DNA of 64,000 bases from Hibiscus mutabilis (GCA_019671005.1 CM033728.1:30020594-30084593); one strand, 5' to 3'; shown: positions 12,537-24,700, numbered from the stretch's first letter. Made by a program: numbers and translations. Notes: a model not told the origin generated them from the sequence alone.

Positions 12537-12549
12537 TAAGAGGGAGAAT
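12537..12549 (+). promoter_or_regulatory. Polypurine tract of element A copy 2
   Basis: TAAGAGGGAGAAT directly precedes the third LTR at 12550. It matches the tract of copy 1 base for base. Confidence 0.82.
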
Positions 12550-15405
12550 TGTAATACCTCAAAATTTTGGTTAGTGACCAAAATGTAAAAATTTAAAAAG
12601 TTTGGTGCCAAAGTGTAAATTTCAAAAAGTTCAGGGACTAAGTTGTAATTTTCAAAAGTTATGTAATTTAGTCCCGTAAATGAATAGTTCACCCCCCAAG
12701 AGTGGCATTTTCGTGTTACTCGAACTTTTGATACAGAGTTTGTATTAAGAGCTATAAGCTTTAAAGTTCGGGAAAAATCCAGATAATCGGATTTAATTGA
12801 ATAAATGAGAAATCTCTTGTGAGATATTTTAGGAGATACTTTATTAAAATAAGGCAAGGGTAAAAGGGTCATTTTCATGCCTTATTTTAATAGAAATTAA
12901 TGTGGACCATTGGATTAAAGATTACTTTTTCATGCGTAATCTTGGCCATTAGATGAAAAATGGCAAGATGGTAATTTTTGAAGATGGCAAGGGCAAAGTT
13001 GGTAATCACTAACTCCTTTAGATAATTTGGACCATTGGATGAATTTAGGTGACATGTGGCAAAACATGGAGCTTTGGATTTAAGGCGCAAAATGGTCATT
13101 TTAGCATAAAAGGGATTTTTAATTTAAAATCCCATAAATAAAGGACAAATGGCCTAAATTAAATCAAAAGAAAATTCAAGACTTTTCTTCTATTTTCTCA
13201 TCAAGTTTGGAAGGTTCATAAGGTAAGGGAAAAAATTTGAATTCAATTTTCAAGCTTATTTCTTTAGATTCTGGATAAAAGTATGAAACAAGGAATTAAT
13301 CTCCATGAAATTCTCTATCTCTTGGTACCATTTATTCACGCTTTTCTTACTTAAAACCTTAGTTTTGAGGAATTGATGGATGAAGGGGATATTGATTTAG
13401 AATGAACTAAGGTTAGTTTTTGATGAATATGATGTTGTGAAATCATATTAAAGCTTGTGTGATGGTTGAAACTACATGGAAATAGTTAAAGCCTAAATTG
13501 TTCAAAGTTAGAGTTTTGGTAGAAAAGTTGAATTTAGATTGATTTTGATATGGGAATGATTGTGAAAGCTTGGAAATGATGTTTAAGTGTTAAGTGGACC
13601 AATTTGGAAAGTTGGAAAATTACAAGGATGATTTAGGCAATTTATAAGAATTAGGGGAAATTATGAAAAAAATTCCATAAATTTTGAAATGTTGAAATTA
13701 TGATTTTACAAGCTTTAAAATGTCATTTGGGCCATTTTGGAAGTTTGTAAAACTATAAGGACCAATTCGGAAATTTTGAAAAGATTGGGGACCAATTCTG
13801 CAATTTGAAAGAATTCAAGGACTAAAGTGAAAAATTATTTTCATGGAAGTATTATGCTGGAATAAATGTTAGAATGAGTTATAAATCATGCTTTGAGTAA
13901 AACCTTGAAGAAATATAAAGTATTGAGGATGAAATGACTTATGTCATGAAACTAATATTTGGAAAATATTAGGGTGTTTATAGGAAAATTATTCCTATAT
14001 TGTTTATGTGTTAGTAAGATACTAACATACAATTTAGAATGTACTTATGGTGTTTTAAATATACTTGTAGATTGTGAACAAAATCGAGATCGAATTAGTA
14101 ATCGAGGAAAGGAACGGGACCAAAGTTGATCTTAGTGAGGCTAGTTGGACATTGAAAAAGTATAAAGTGTCAAGGTGAGTGCGTTTTCATGCATGGATAA
14201 TATTATGATTTTTATTCGAAAGACTTGTGATAAGTCTACCTTATTAATAATTGCTTGATAGTTATATCATGAACTTATATTTGACATGTTGAGAATTGTC
14301 AAAGGTAGAACTTTGATGCATTTGATCACTAGATATATCAGGTATGTATGTTTATGTTATATTTAGGGTATGAACTGCCCATTATTTAATTATATTGCCA
14401 TGGATGAATCAAATATGGAATTGGAAAGTATGCCCAAATATGTAATTGAGGTATAGAGTATAGTTGGCATGCCATAGAGTCCAGCGGTTTAGCACTTCGG
14501 TGCGGTTTATTAACACTTAGGTGTGGTTCTTTAGCACTTATGTGCGGTCTCTTAGCACTTCGGTGCGGTTTATTAGCACTTTGGTGCAGTTTTGACTCGT
14601 GAACTCAAGTCCTCAAACTATGTTGGGCAATAATTTATTTGATAATAAATGGTTAATAAATTAGAGAGAAGGTAAACTCTCAGATGTTGGCAAGGTTATT
14701 AATAGGATTTATGAATCCGAAATATATTATGTTAATATTTAATTAACATAAGGAAATAAATGAATAGTGATCAAATTGCATGTTTATTTTATTATTGTTA
14801 TAATTCAAGCATGTTGATTTATGTTAAACAATTATAATGCCTCACTAAGTAAACACTTAGCGAGTTATGGTTTTTCACGCGTAGGTAGTAATTCCGGGCA
14901 GTAGTAAGGAGAGTCGGCATCATCATCCGGAGGGATAATAGTTGTATCGATAATTTACATCTTTGATGTATTTTGATTATCTCTAGTTGACATGTATAAA
15001 ATAATAGTAGCTCGCTTTAACTAGTCTACATATGGTTTGTAATATTAATATCTAGATAAGTGGTTACTTTATAATGTGGTTTATATTAGTTTAAAGAAAT
15101 TACTAGTAATGGAAATCAGGTAAAATTTTAAATTGGATTTTTAGAGTAATCAATATCATTTATAATTTAGGCAGTTTTTAGACAGTGTTCTTAATTAAGA
15201 TGTGTAGTTATAAACTGTCAAGTTGCTGCCTGAAAAGGGAAGCTATTTGACGGGTTAAAAATTAGCAATTGATTTTACGCAATAAACTAATTTTTTTTTT
15301 TGTAAATTGTTATATTTGATTAATTTGAGTAGCATAAAAAAATGCGGTTAATCATATGTGACACTCTATACTAGTATTGGATAATAAATACTGGTAAGGG
15401 TTACA
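12550..15405 (+). repeat. Element A, third LTR (complete, 2,856 bp)
   Basis: It begins TGTAATACC after the polypurine tract and ends GGTTACA at 15405. Bases 12550 to about 14975 differ from the middle LTR at roughly 1% of positions. The last about 425 bases differ from both earlier LTR ends at roughly 3-4% of positions, by ordinary substitutions. The hairpin cluster recurs at 14491-14590. The putative target-site copy after the end is ATCAA (15406-15410); its partner is outside the window. Confidence 0.92.
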
Positions 15406-16308
15406 ATCAAGCATACAAACATGTTTTATATAAATTCAATAAGGTAGCCAGGTATTACCTTAATTCCAAACACCAACGTTATTAAAAACGAGGCTGCAGA
15501 AAAATAATAATTTTCGGCGTTATAAGACTTAAATGAAAATTTCAACCAACCATCATTAAGATTTTCATATCATCTAGATATTGTTCAAAAAACAACTCGA
15601 TCAAACCACGAATGAACCTTCGATCAAGGGCTTATTGAACTGTCGAAACTTAAATCTTGCCCCACTCCCACACTCGGCTTTCCCGTCTCACTTTTTTTTT
15701 TGACAAACCCCGTATCACTTTCTTTTTTCTTCTAAACCTTGTTGCCGTCCACATTTCCCCAAGCGAAGGCTTTATAAAGCCTTTAATAAATAAATAAATG
15801 AATGACAAGGCCTTTTAAACCAAAATTGAAAGATTTGATGGGGGTGGTGGTTGTCTGCCGACCACCCCTTACACGCCAATATATATTATATATAATAATA
15901 ATAATATATAAAACATAATATATTTAATTAAAATAAATTTATTGAATATTTTGGTTCAAATATAAATAAGTTTTGAATCCAAAAATTTGGGTATTACAAT
16001 TACACTAAAAAATTAAATAAATAAAAAGTAAATAATGGAAAGTAAAAATATTTAACAAACCGTAATTAACAGAAGGAAGTAAATTTTTTATTTGCTATTT
16101 TTTAGTTTAAAAAGTGAGGAATTGGATGAATATTTATTTGCCTTTTCTATTTGTATATGTGAAAAAAGCCCTACGCAAAGGCCCATCCTACTTCTACAAA
16201 ACCTAAAACCCTCCTCCTCTCCCAACACTTTCTCCTTTCATTTTTGGTACAATTCTCTTTCTTTATCATCCCCTCCCTCTGAGTTTGATCAACTCACAGG
16301 AATACAAC
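15406..16308. other. Upstream region of the SSB gene, with a possible old LTR remnant
   Basis: No gene is seen. The stretch 15411-15999 ends in CCAAAAATTTGGGTATTACA (15980-15999), the reverse complement of a typical start for these gypsy LTRs. It could be the end of an older minus-strand LTR into which element A inserted. About 15870-15920 is TA-rich. The 300 bases before the ATG at 16309 become CT-rich, as in many plant 5' leaders, but I cannot place a transcription start. Confidence 0.4.
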
Positions 16309-19300
16309 ATGAGTTCACTCGCTATCAGATGTGCAAAGCTACTTAGAGTCTCTGTTTCTACGACACCCAGCTCTTCTCTAGGTCTCTCTCTCTCTCTGAC
16401 GTTTATGGTTATGTCTATGAGATTATAAACATATTGATATAGGCACTGCTTTCATGTTTTGCTTTAAACTTTATATGGCTGGAATTACCCAGAAAAATCT
16501 TGTGATGATGTAAGTTGGTTCTTTCAGCGATTTTAACATACAGTTGACGTGCATGACTGAACTTTTATTAATGAAACTGGAATGTCATATTGGTAACTTT
16601 GTTAATGAAAATGTCGTAGGTGCCTGTATGCAACGTGCCTCCAAGATGTGGTATTCAACAGGTTCGTTTGATGCTTCTGAAAATGATGAAGGGAAAACCG
16701 AAGAGCTTGATGATATTTTTAGTGACAAGCCCGACAGGCGTGAGCCACGGCCCCAAGGTGTCAGTCCTGGAAAGGGCTGGGATTTCCGTGGTGTACACAA
16801 GGTATAGTAGCCTCTTGGTAGTTTTTTTTATCAGTGAGAAGTTCATGGGGATTGGGGAATGAAATATGTCTGCGAATCTTTGATTATAGATATGATTATT
16901 GCCTTTAATCAGTGTAGGTGGTATTGAGTTCTTATGTAATACATATGGTACACATATGAATTAGAATCAGGGCGAAGCAAGAAGTTTTCTTTAGGGAACC
17001 AAAGAATGAATAAGATCTTTTAATTTCTTACAGGAAGTTGCATGTCTAAAATTTTCATATGAATTGAAGTTTTATTGTTAAAAGATCTATAGTATAAGTA
17101 GACGAATTTAAATAGGCATAGAGCTATTTTATATGCAATGAAAAAGTAAAATGAAAAGCTTGTATTAGATATTGTAAAGATTTAACTCTTATTTTGTTAT
17201 GAAGATATAATGGAAAATATGAATAAATAATTAATGTAAATGAATCTATTTAGTCTATTGAAAGGTACTAGAGATTTAAGCTAAAAATATTGCAAAATTT
17301 ATCATACCATATTATAAATTTTTAAAAAATGAATTAAATAAAATAACTTATCGTATTTTGGATAATTGTTTAGATCCCCATAAATCCGCCCCTGATTAGA
17401 AACTTAGGTTTCTGCTCATTTTAAGTTGCACCAGTATCCGACACCAGTCTCTTGTCGCATATCCAGACATGGACATGGGAATATGATCCTCTAAGAATCC
17501 ATCCTGAGAAAAGTTGAACATATTCATGTCGAACACACTGTACGACACTCAAGTCCGAGTAGCAGGTTTTAAGCAATCACCTAGCTTTTTATGTACATGC
17601 ACATGTGTCCCTGTTTGTCTTTTCTGTTATCTTTAAATGGTGATTTAAACAAAGTATTTCGTATTCTTTACAGGCAATTATTTGTGGAAAAGTTGGGCAA
17701 GCCCCTGTGCAGAAGATATTGAGAAATGGAAAAACTGTGACTATATTTACAGTTGGAACAGGCGGCATGTATGACCAGAGAATCATACGTGACCAAAACA
17801 CGCCAAAACCTGCACAATGGCATCGAATTGCTGTGCATAATGATGCACTTGGGGCATATACAGTTCAACAAATCACTAAAAAGTAATGTATTCGTACTTG
17901 ATACAATCTAAATATGGATTATCTAAGAACACAACACCTTGTTTATGTTCACGAGGAATGGGTTTCTGATGCAGCTCTCAAGTCTTTGTTGAGGGTGATA
18001 TTGAAACTAGAGTTTACAATGACAGCATAAGTGGTGAAGTTAAATATGTACCAGAAATATGTATCCGCCGTGATGGTATGTGGCTTTTTATTGCCCTTGT
18101 TTATCTCCCTTGTCATTCATTTTATTGTTTTAGGGTGCATTTATCTGTTTTTATATTACCTCCTCATTGGAGTAGTGCTATGTGAATTCGATCTAAAACT
18201 GATTTTAATATCTTCAAGCAAGTGGACATCAGCAAGAAACATTCTGCATTGAACTTTGCTTTGATTAAGTTGTCACGTATTTTTAACTTTTGAGTTTATC
18301 AATTTTGTAGGCATTATCAATGTGACATTTTTACCTTGTAATTTCTCCTCGCAGGAAGAGTTCGGCTTATAATGCCTGGTCCAGGTGTTAACAATATATC
18401 CTTTGATGACCTGAGTAAGTTTTCTTTCTAATTTTTCTCGAGTCCTTGCTTTGAAATTTTGATTGAGAATTTCTGTAAAGATGGAATAGCCCCATCCGTC
18501 CCATCATCCTTGCTGAAAGCTAAGTTGCACAGATACGAATACGGGGACGGATACGGGGACAAGAAACGACAATTTTTAAAATTACAGGGTACGGCAAATA
18601 TAATATAAATTTTAATATTTATATATATAATAATTAAAAAGCATTAAAATCTATACTAATTTAGAAAATCTAATGAGTTTTTGGATTAAAATGATGCCAA
18701 AGAACATATTTTCGTTAGTTGAGGTGATTTCCTTGGATTAAAATTTAACGATTTTGTGGCTTTTTTAATTTCTGGGTTAATTCATAAAGTAAGCGTTTTG
18801 GGGCCATTTCTATGAACTCTAGACTCTAGAGGGATGAACTCCTAATTTCTCCTTTTAATCAAACCAAAAGAAAAGAAAGGACCCACACATTTTAAAACCC
18901 CATTAGCAGCGATTGTCTCTTCTTCTTCTTCTTCTTCTTCTTCTTCTTCCTTCGTTCGACTGTCTTCTTCTTCATTTTTTTTCTTCCTCATAACTACCTT
19001 CAAATCCATAACAATCGATCTGAGTGGACCCCACGCCGTTCCATTTCATACTTTGAGTCGCCGTTCTCGATTCGCCGGTCGGTGAGCCGTTTGCATTTCT
19101 GGTAACTATGCTCGGAATTTTCAGACGAAACGTCCCCATCAGTCTTCCAACGTACATGGTTAATTTTCAGACGTACCCTGCTAACCTGGGACGTCCCCTG
19201 TACGTCCCCTTGCCATACCCACACCGTATCCGTACCAGAAGCGTATTTGGTACGGGGACGACCATAAACTACCGTCCCCGTGCTTCATAGGCTGAAAGTA

Positions 19301-19775
19301 GCATGTTGATCCTAAAGTTATTGAAACTACTAGTAAAGTACATATAAATCACCATCTATTGAACAAACAAACCTTTCTCCGCATTTGCTTATTTTGAAGT
19401 TCCTGTTTGTTAAGAATTTCAAAATTGTGTTTGTTTATTTAAAATTATGTGTGTTTGTTCGTTTAATTTTTGCGAACATCAAACAAACATGTTCGTGAAC
19501 TAAACAAATATGTTTGTCAATATTAAACGAACATGTTCAAGAATATGTATGTGATTAATTAAAAATATACTCCATTTAAGAATAATAAAACAAACAAATA
19601 GTAAATAAACAAATTTCGTATTTTTTAGATATAAAATAATCTCATTTATTTACTTTAATAAACAGTTTATGAGTAGTTTGTCTAACTCTCTATTCATTAC
19701 AACCCTAATCTCGGTTAGCTTGCACCTTCTATGTCTTTAATCTTGTGACTAATGGCAGGTGAGGGATTACTGTAG
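16309..19775 (+). CDS. MTSSB: Mitochondrial single-stranded DNA-binding protein (SSB/OB-fold), six exons
   Basis: It binds single-stranded DNA in organelle replication and recombination. Proposed exons: 16309-16381, 16620-16801, 17674-17882, 17975-18075, 18355-18414, 19759-19775. All introns are GT-AG, phases agree, and the joined frame is 642 nt, 213 residues plus TAG, close to plant mtSSB length. The N-terminus (MSSLAIRCAKLLRVSVSTT) is Arg/Ser-rich with few acidic residues, like a mitochondrial presequence. An acidic linker follows (ELDDIFSDKPD). The OB-fold starts near residue 86 with IICGKVGQAPVQKI, continues through FTVGTGGMYDQ, WHRIAVHNDALGAY and VFVEGDIETRVY, and ends near VRLIMPGPG. 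The short C-terminus reads NNISFDDLSEGLL. Introns 2 and 5 hold small transposons. Function rests on family resemblance; the splice model is mine and untested. It is the only apparently intact nuclear gene here. Confidence 0.9.
16968..17394. mobile_element. hAT-like MITE in SSB intron 2
   Basis: This 427-bp element has ends CAGGGCGAAGC on the left and TCCGCCCCTG on the right, imperfect inverted repeats of the common hAT terminus CAGGGGCGGA. Flanks are ATTAGAAT (16960-16967) and ATTAGAAA (17395-17402), an 8-bp target duplication with one mismatch, as expected of hAT. The inside is AT-rich and non-coding. Removing it leaves an ordinary intron. Confidence 0.8.
18520..19290. mobile_element. Non-autonomous DNA transposon in SSB intron 5
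   Basis: This 771-bp insertion is bounded by a perfect 8-bp direct repeat GCTGAAAG (18512-18519 and 19291-19298). Ends are imperfect inverted repeats: CTAAGTTGCAC...GGGGACGG inward from the left, CTATGAAGCACGGGGACGG from the right on the other strand. Subterminal ACGGGGAC/GTCCCCGT motifs recur on both sides. It contains no transposase frame. An 8-bp target duplication suggests hAT, but the termini are not the usual CAGGG type, so the superfamily is uncertain. Confidence 0.72.
18917..18951 (+). repeat. TTC trinucleotide microsatellite
   Basis: About eleven TTC units inside the intron-5 transposon of the SSB gene, in a generally CT-rich stretch (18908-18985). Confidence 0.85.
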
Positions 19776-20008
19776 TCTGATCTCTAAGGGCAGATTGTAT
19801 GAAAAGAAATCTTGAGTTTTCTTATGGTTTCTGGTGATTGAACCAAGATGGAAGTGTGCACTTTGTTTTAGGATCAACTTTGGCCATTCCCATCCTCTTG
19901 TTTGGAAGAGGATTTACTCATGATATTTATTAAATAATTTTATGGTTATCATGATCTAATTGGCATCTTCTTTTCAATGTGCTGTACTTTTACAAGCCAT
20001 GGTTAACA
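19776..20008 (+). other. 3' untranslated/flanking region of the SSB gene
   Basis: This short AT-rich stretch follows the TAG and ends where element C inserted. It probably contains the 3' untranslated region; I see no unambiguous polyadenylation site. No other gene is visible. Confidence 0.5.
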
Positions 20009-20690
20009 TGTAGACACTAGATTTTGTCCGATTTTAAATTTAAATGTTCGAAATAAGATTAATCCACATCACCCTTTTAATACCTAAAACCTTATATTTT
20101 AAGTTCAAAATTACATGGCCCATTACATATAATTATATAAAAATATAAAAAAATAAAAATCTCAATTCTTTTCTCATTAAGTTTTTACTCTCATTAGTTG
20201 GAAAGTACTTATGAGGCTTAATATCTTAATTTCTATTGGTTTTAAAAGGGATAACCCAAAAATATATTTTATCGCCTATTATATTAAAACTTAAATCTCA
20301 TTTTTATTCCCATAAAGTACTCTTTTTTCACTTTATATATATAATATTTACCCTAAACTCAAAAAGGGGGACTACCTTTTTTTTCTCTTTCACGCTGCGG
20401 CCTCCAACCCTTTTTTTATTCCATCATTTATTTACCCCAAAACTTCCACTGCCGCAGCCCCCCAAAACACCTCACAGCATTCCCATTTTTCAATTCACAC
20501 TACACTGCCATTTAGGAATTAAGCCCCCAGCCCTATTTTTTTTATTCCAATCCACAGCCGCAACATTTTGATCCCATTTTTTCACACAGCCGCACCCTTG
20601 GGCCGCACTACCAAGCCACCGAACACTTTCATATTTGAACCAAAAAACCTTTAAATCAAGCTTTTCAACCTTAACGACAACGATACTTGA
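20009..20690 (+). repeat. Element C 5' LTR, truncated
   Basis: It begins TGTAGACACTAGATTTTGTC and aligns with 35320 to about 35970 (TATATA tract, CCGCAAC-type motifs, then AAATCAAG...CAACAACGAT). Homology stops near 20690, after which a second copy of AATCAAGCTTTTCAACCTTT (20717-20736) appears, as if filler DNA joined the break. About 1.3 kb of LTR and the primer-binding site are missing. Confidence 0.78.
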
Positions 20691-20846
20691 TGAAATTTGT
20701 TGATATCCTATTTAGGAATCAAGCTTTTCAACCTTTAAATCAATTCTGATGTCGATGCGGATATCCCGTATTTGAATATGATGAATGAGATAGAGACAAG
20801 ACTGAAAAGGGAGTTTGAGAAGAAGTTTAAGGAGCAACGCCTCTAA

Positions 20847-21710
20847 ATGGAAGAGAAAGTCAGCTCGATGCAAGTGACCGATGAATACGAAATTGATGCC
20901 TATGAACTGAGCTTGGTATCCGATTTGGACATCCCGCCCAAATTCAAAGTTTCAGACTTGGAGAAGTATGATGGAACCACGTGTCCTTCAGCCTACTTGA
21001 CTATGTATTGCCGTAAGATGGTAGCACAATGGAAGAATGAGAAGCTTCTTATTTTTTGCTTCCAAGATAGCTTAGCCGGGGTAGTTGCCCATTGGTACGC
21101 TCAGCTAAGCCGAACAGACGTGAAGACATGGAAGGATTTGTCGAGAGTCTTTATTGAGCAATACAAGCACGTGAAGGACATGATCCCAAATAGAACATTG
21201 CTTCGGGGTTTGACTCAAGGACAAAATGAGAATGTTAGACAGTATGCCCAAAGATGGAGGGACATCGCAACGCAAGTTCAGCCACCCATTTTAGAAAGTG
21301 AAGCCACCTGCCTGTTTGTTGACACACTACAAGGTCCACTCTTCGAGAAAACGATCAGCAAAGTATCCTTAGGATTTGCAAAATTCATGAATGCGGTCGT
21401 ATCCATCGAGGTTGCTTTCAAGAGCGACAAGCTCAAGACCGGGGAAAATATACAAAAGTACCAGAAGAAAAGGGACAATGAGGCGAGCCATGTGAGTACT
21501 TATCGCCCGAGCAACATCACAATCACACCAAAGACAACGACAACAAGTTCACAAGGGCCCGGTCGAAGGGAGCCTAAGAAAGAGGAGGTCTTCACTCCTT
21601 TGCCCATAACTTACAGTGAGTTATACCTCAAACTTTACGAGGCAGACTTGGTTTGCCCTTGTCACCTTACTCCGATGCAACCTCCTTATACATCATGGTT
21701 TGACACTAAG
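20847..21710 (+). pseudogene. gag: gag of element C, 5' part (split by element B)
   Basis: Gag capsid/nucleocapsid protein of a Ty3/gypsy element. From ATG 20847 the frame is open for 288 codons to the insertion point. A related frame runs upstream from about 20745 (coiled-coil-like, Glu/Lys-rich) and ends in TAA just before the ATG. The core has the plant retrotransposon gag signature: PPKFKVSDLEKYDGTTCPSA, then DSLAGVVAHWYAQL near residue 75, and a QGQNENVRQYAQRWRD stretch near residue 125. The frame reads directly into element B; removing B and one CTAAG copy restores continuity with 32325-32484. The gag thus seems to have been open when B inserted. Confidence 0.85.
21706..21710 (+). repeat. 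Left target-site duplication of element B (CTAAG)
   Basis: CTAAG immediately precedes the LTR start TGTAACACCC at 21711 and is repeated exactly at 32325-32329. A 5-bp duplication is typical of Ty3/gypsy integration. Confidence 0.93.
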
Positions 21711-24700
21711 TGTAACACCCCCTTCCCGTATCCATCACTAAATACGATTCAGAAATGTCACATCACACTTTATAAAACAATTCACTCTTAAAAACTTGTA
21801 AAATTTTGTTTCTAACACATTAACACACAAAATCGGAGCTCCTTTTACCTTTCAAAAATAACAAAATGACTATTTAATAAATAATAGACACTAAACCAAA
21901 ATAGACAGTTTCATTTCATTTATACATGGCACTAAGATTAATAAAAAATTATTGTGGTAGCTTGATGAAATTCTCTAAACTTGATGCAACACCTTGCTTA
22001 TTCCAATGTCTTGAACCACCTACGTGTGCAAAATCAAACACACGGTAAGTACAAACTTAGTGAGGCAATAATCAAGATTAAAAAACAACTAAATAGGCTT
22101 CTTCAATTTCATGACTTATTAAACCTCAAGGCTATATATATATAACAAGCCATATGCCAATATACTAACCTTTATATTGCATTGGTAATGATTTACTACA
22201 TGTCAATGCCATCAAACTTTCATGCTTGTCCATTTGTCATAATATGCCATATATGCATAAATGCATCATGATCACTAGGTATGTATTACCATCATGTTAA
22301 TCATATATTAACATAATATAAACCGGATATAAATTTTTTACCAATATACTTGTCATTATTTCAAAAGCTCATAAGCTTATTCACCTGTTTATTTTTTTAA
22401 CCAATAAACCATAACCCAAATATAAGCCTATGAGGACCCTGGGTACACAAGTCAAATATGCACCGAAGTGCTAATACACATAAGGTCGTGCCCACCATAT
22501 GCACTAAGTGTCCTTTATATACACTATAGTGCTAAACCGAGTATGCAGCGTGCTGCTGGACTCTATGGCATGCCAACTATAACATGTCCCTCAATGACAT
22601 ACTTGAGCATATATTCTATATCTATTTCATCCATGGCAATGTATATCAACATAATTTAACATCGAGCAGTTCACATCCGAAATAACATTCATAATAAACA
22701 TCATATATAACTAGTAATCCATGCATTTATATTCAACTTTTGACATATTTAAAATATGTCAATCATATGCTCTATGACATAAATATAATGACAATAAAAT
22801 TTGGGTAGGGTCATTGCAAACCACCCCAATAATGTATAAAACATCAATGTGTCATGATATGTATGCAATTGCACTCACCTTGGCACTTAACACAATGCCT
22901 CACTAAGTCTTGGTTCGATCATTTCTTTCATAGTACCTCGAACCTTCTTTGATTCGGACTTGACTTCATTAATCACATGAATAAAATAAAATATTTGTTA
23001 GATTCAAATCTAACAATACCTTAAAAATGATGTCTATATAATCATTCGAATATAAAATTTCCAAATATTTTTCCTTTCTTCCTTGTACTGTTCAAAAACT
23101 CATTATTGTCCTTAGTGACCAATTTGAACTTCTAATAATTCTTCCGAGCTTGCTAACTAACATTTAAATACAAAATGTTTTAAATTCCATAATTCGAGTA
23201 TTTTATTCGATTTTCATTCACTTAATGGTTTAGGGACTAAAATGAAAATCTTTTCCATCTCAATGTCATTTTCAATATATTTATCACCAATAGAATCCTT
23301 ACCTAATAACATTCATCATAAATTCTTCACTTACAACTTTTGTACATTCTAGTCCCTAAATCCCCGACTTTGTCAAAATGCCATTTTGGTCCCTAAACTC
23401 AAATTCATTTTGATTTGATTGTAATTTCCAGCATTTAACCACATTTCTAACACATAAATACCCTAATTTCCAGATTGTTACACGCTGGTCCTTACATTTT
23501 CTCACATTGCCGAATTGGTCACTAAATACAATCCAAGGATTCAAGCTTCCTAACTTTGCAATTAAGCCTCAAATCATTGTTAATTCATAAAACTCATCAT
23601 TATACTCAATAATCAAAACTGATCCTTGTCAATTTCCAGCATGCCGAATTAGTTCTTACAATTTAACAAATTGTTAAAATGGCTACTAATCAAGATAACA
23701 CCAATTTTAGCATTCCAACTTCAATTTCATGCATAGCAAAACCTTATATGATCAATGACAACTTATTAAATACAAAAAAACATCAGTCCCTAATCTTAAT
23801 CAATCAAACCGAATAGGTCCATAAAGATTCCAAATTGCTGATTTAGTCACTAGTTGAAATAACTAGATTTTTAACCTCCAAAAATCAAATTCAAGCTTCA
23901 ATTATCATCAAATCTATAAATACTCTTAAAAATTTAGATTTAAACACCAGCCCCTAACCTTTAAATGCTGGACGAAATAGTCCCTTAACTTTTGACATCA
24001 ATCCAATTTAATCCAAAGCATGGAAACAACATAAAATCAAACATAGTTTCTTAAATCATCAAAATTCACATAACCCTAATCTTATCTATACAAACCGAAA
24101 TATGTAGGTTTTAAATCCCAACTCAATAACATGATTCTAACATCATACAAACACGATTCTAACTTAAAATCAATATGGATTTATAAAATCATAAATGCCC
24201 CAATTTGTTTATAAACCCTAATTTCTTCCTCATATAAAATCTCATCAACTGAGAAAGTATGCTATGAATTATTTACAGCAAAATATAGAGCACGAAGAGT
24301 AGAACAACTTTGTAGTTCGAAAGATTACCTGAAAACCGAGATTCAGTGCTTAAATCGAGCTTGTAAATTTTTTCTCTTCTTTTTCTCTTCACCAACGTTT
24401 TGGAGAGTATTTTTCTGATCATTCCTTCATAGTTCATATATTTAAGACACTTGTATCATTAAAAATGAATTTTTAATTCAATAAATTCCTCTTTCCAAAA
24501 ATACCCTCCAACTAGATTTATATTTCTAATTTGCCATTTTGTAACATTCCAACTAGAGTTAGTTGGATTCTAATCAGCCACTATTAATTTATATAATAAA
24601 TCTCAAAATTCCCTCCATGTCCCTTTTGGGAAAAATGACCAAAACGCCCTTTATTGATCAACTTACTCACAAAATTGCCATTCCATGTCATTTCGATCGA

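Larger units (their letters stand above)
7913..12549 (+). mobile_element. Element A copy 2, internal region
   Basis: This is a second 4,637-bp internal region, collinear with copy 1 at an offset of 7,489 bp and sharing its stop codons. It differs mainly by scattered 1-2 base indels and substitutions in CAG, CCAG, CGG and CGA contexts. The primer-binding site is at 7918-7930 and the polypurine tract at 12537-12549. Because the disabling mutations are shared, this copy arose by duplication or recombination of an already dead element, not by a new insertion. Confidence 0.92.

Noticed and set aside
18972..19290. Several overlapping small frames in SSB intron 5
   Set aside because: They lie inside the non-autonomous transposon, on both strands, with no transposase or other recognisable domain.
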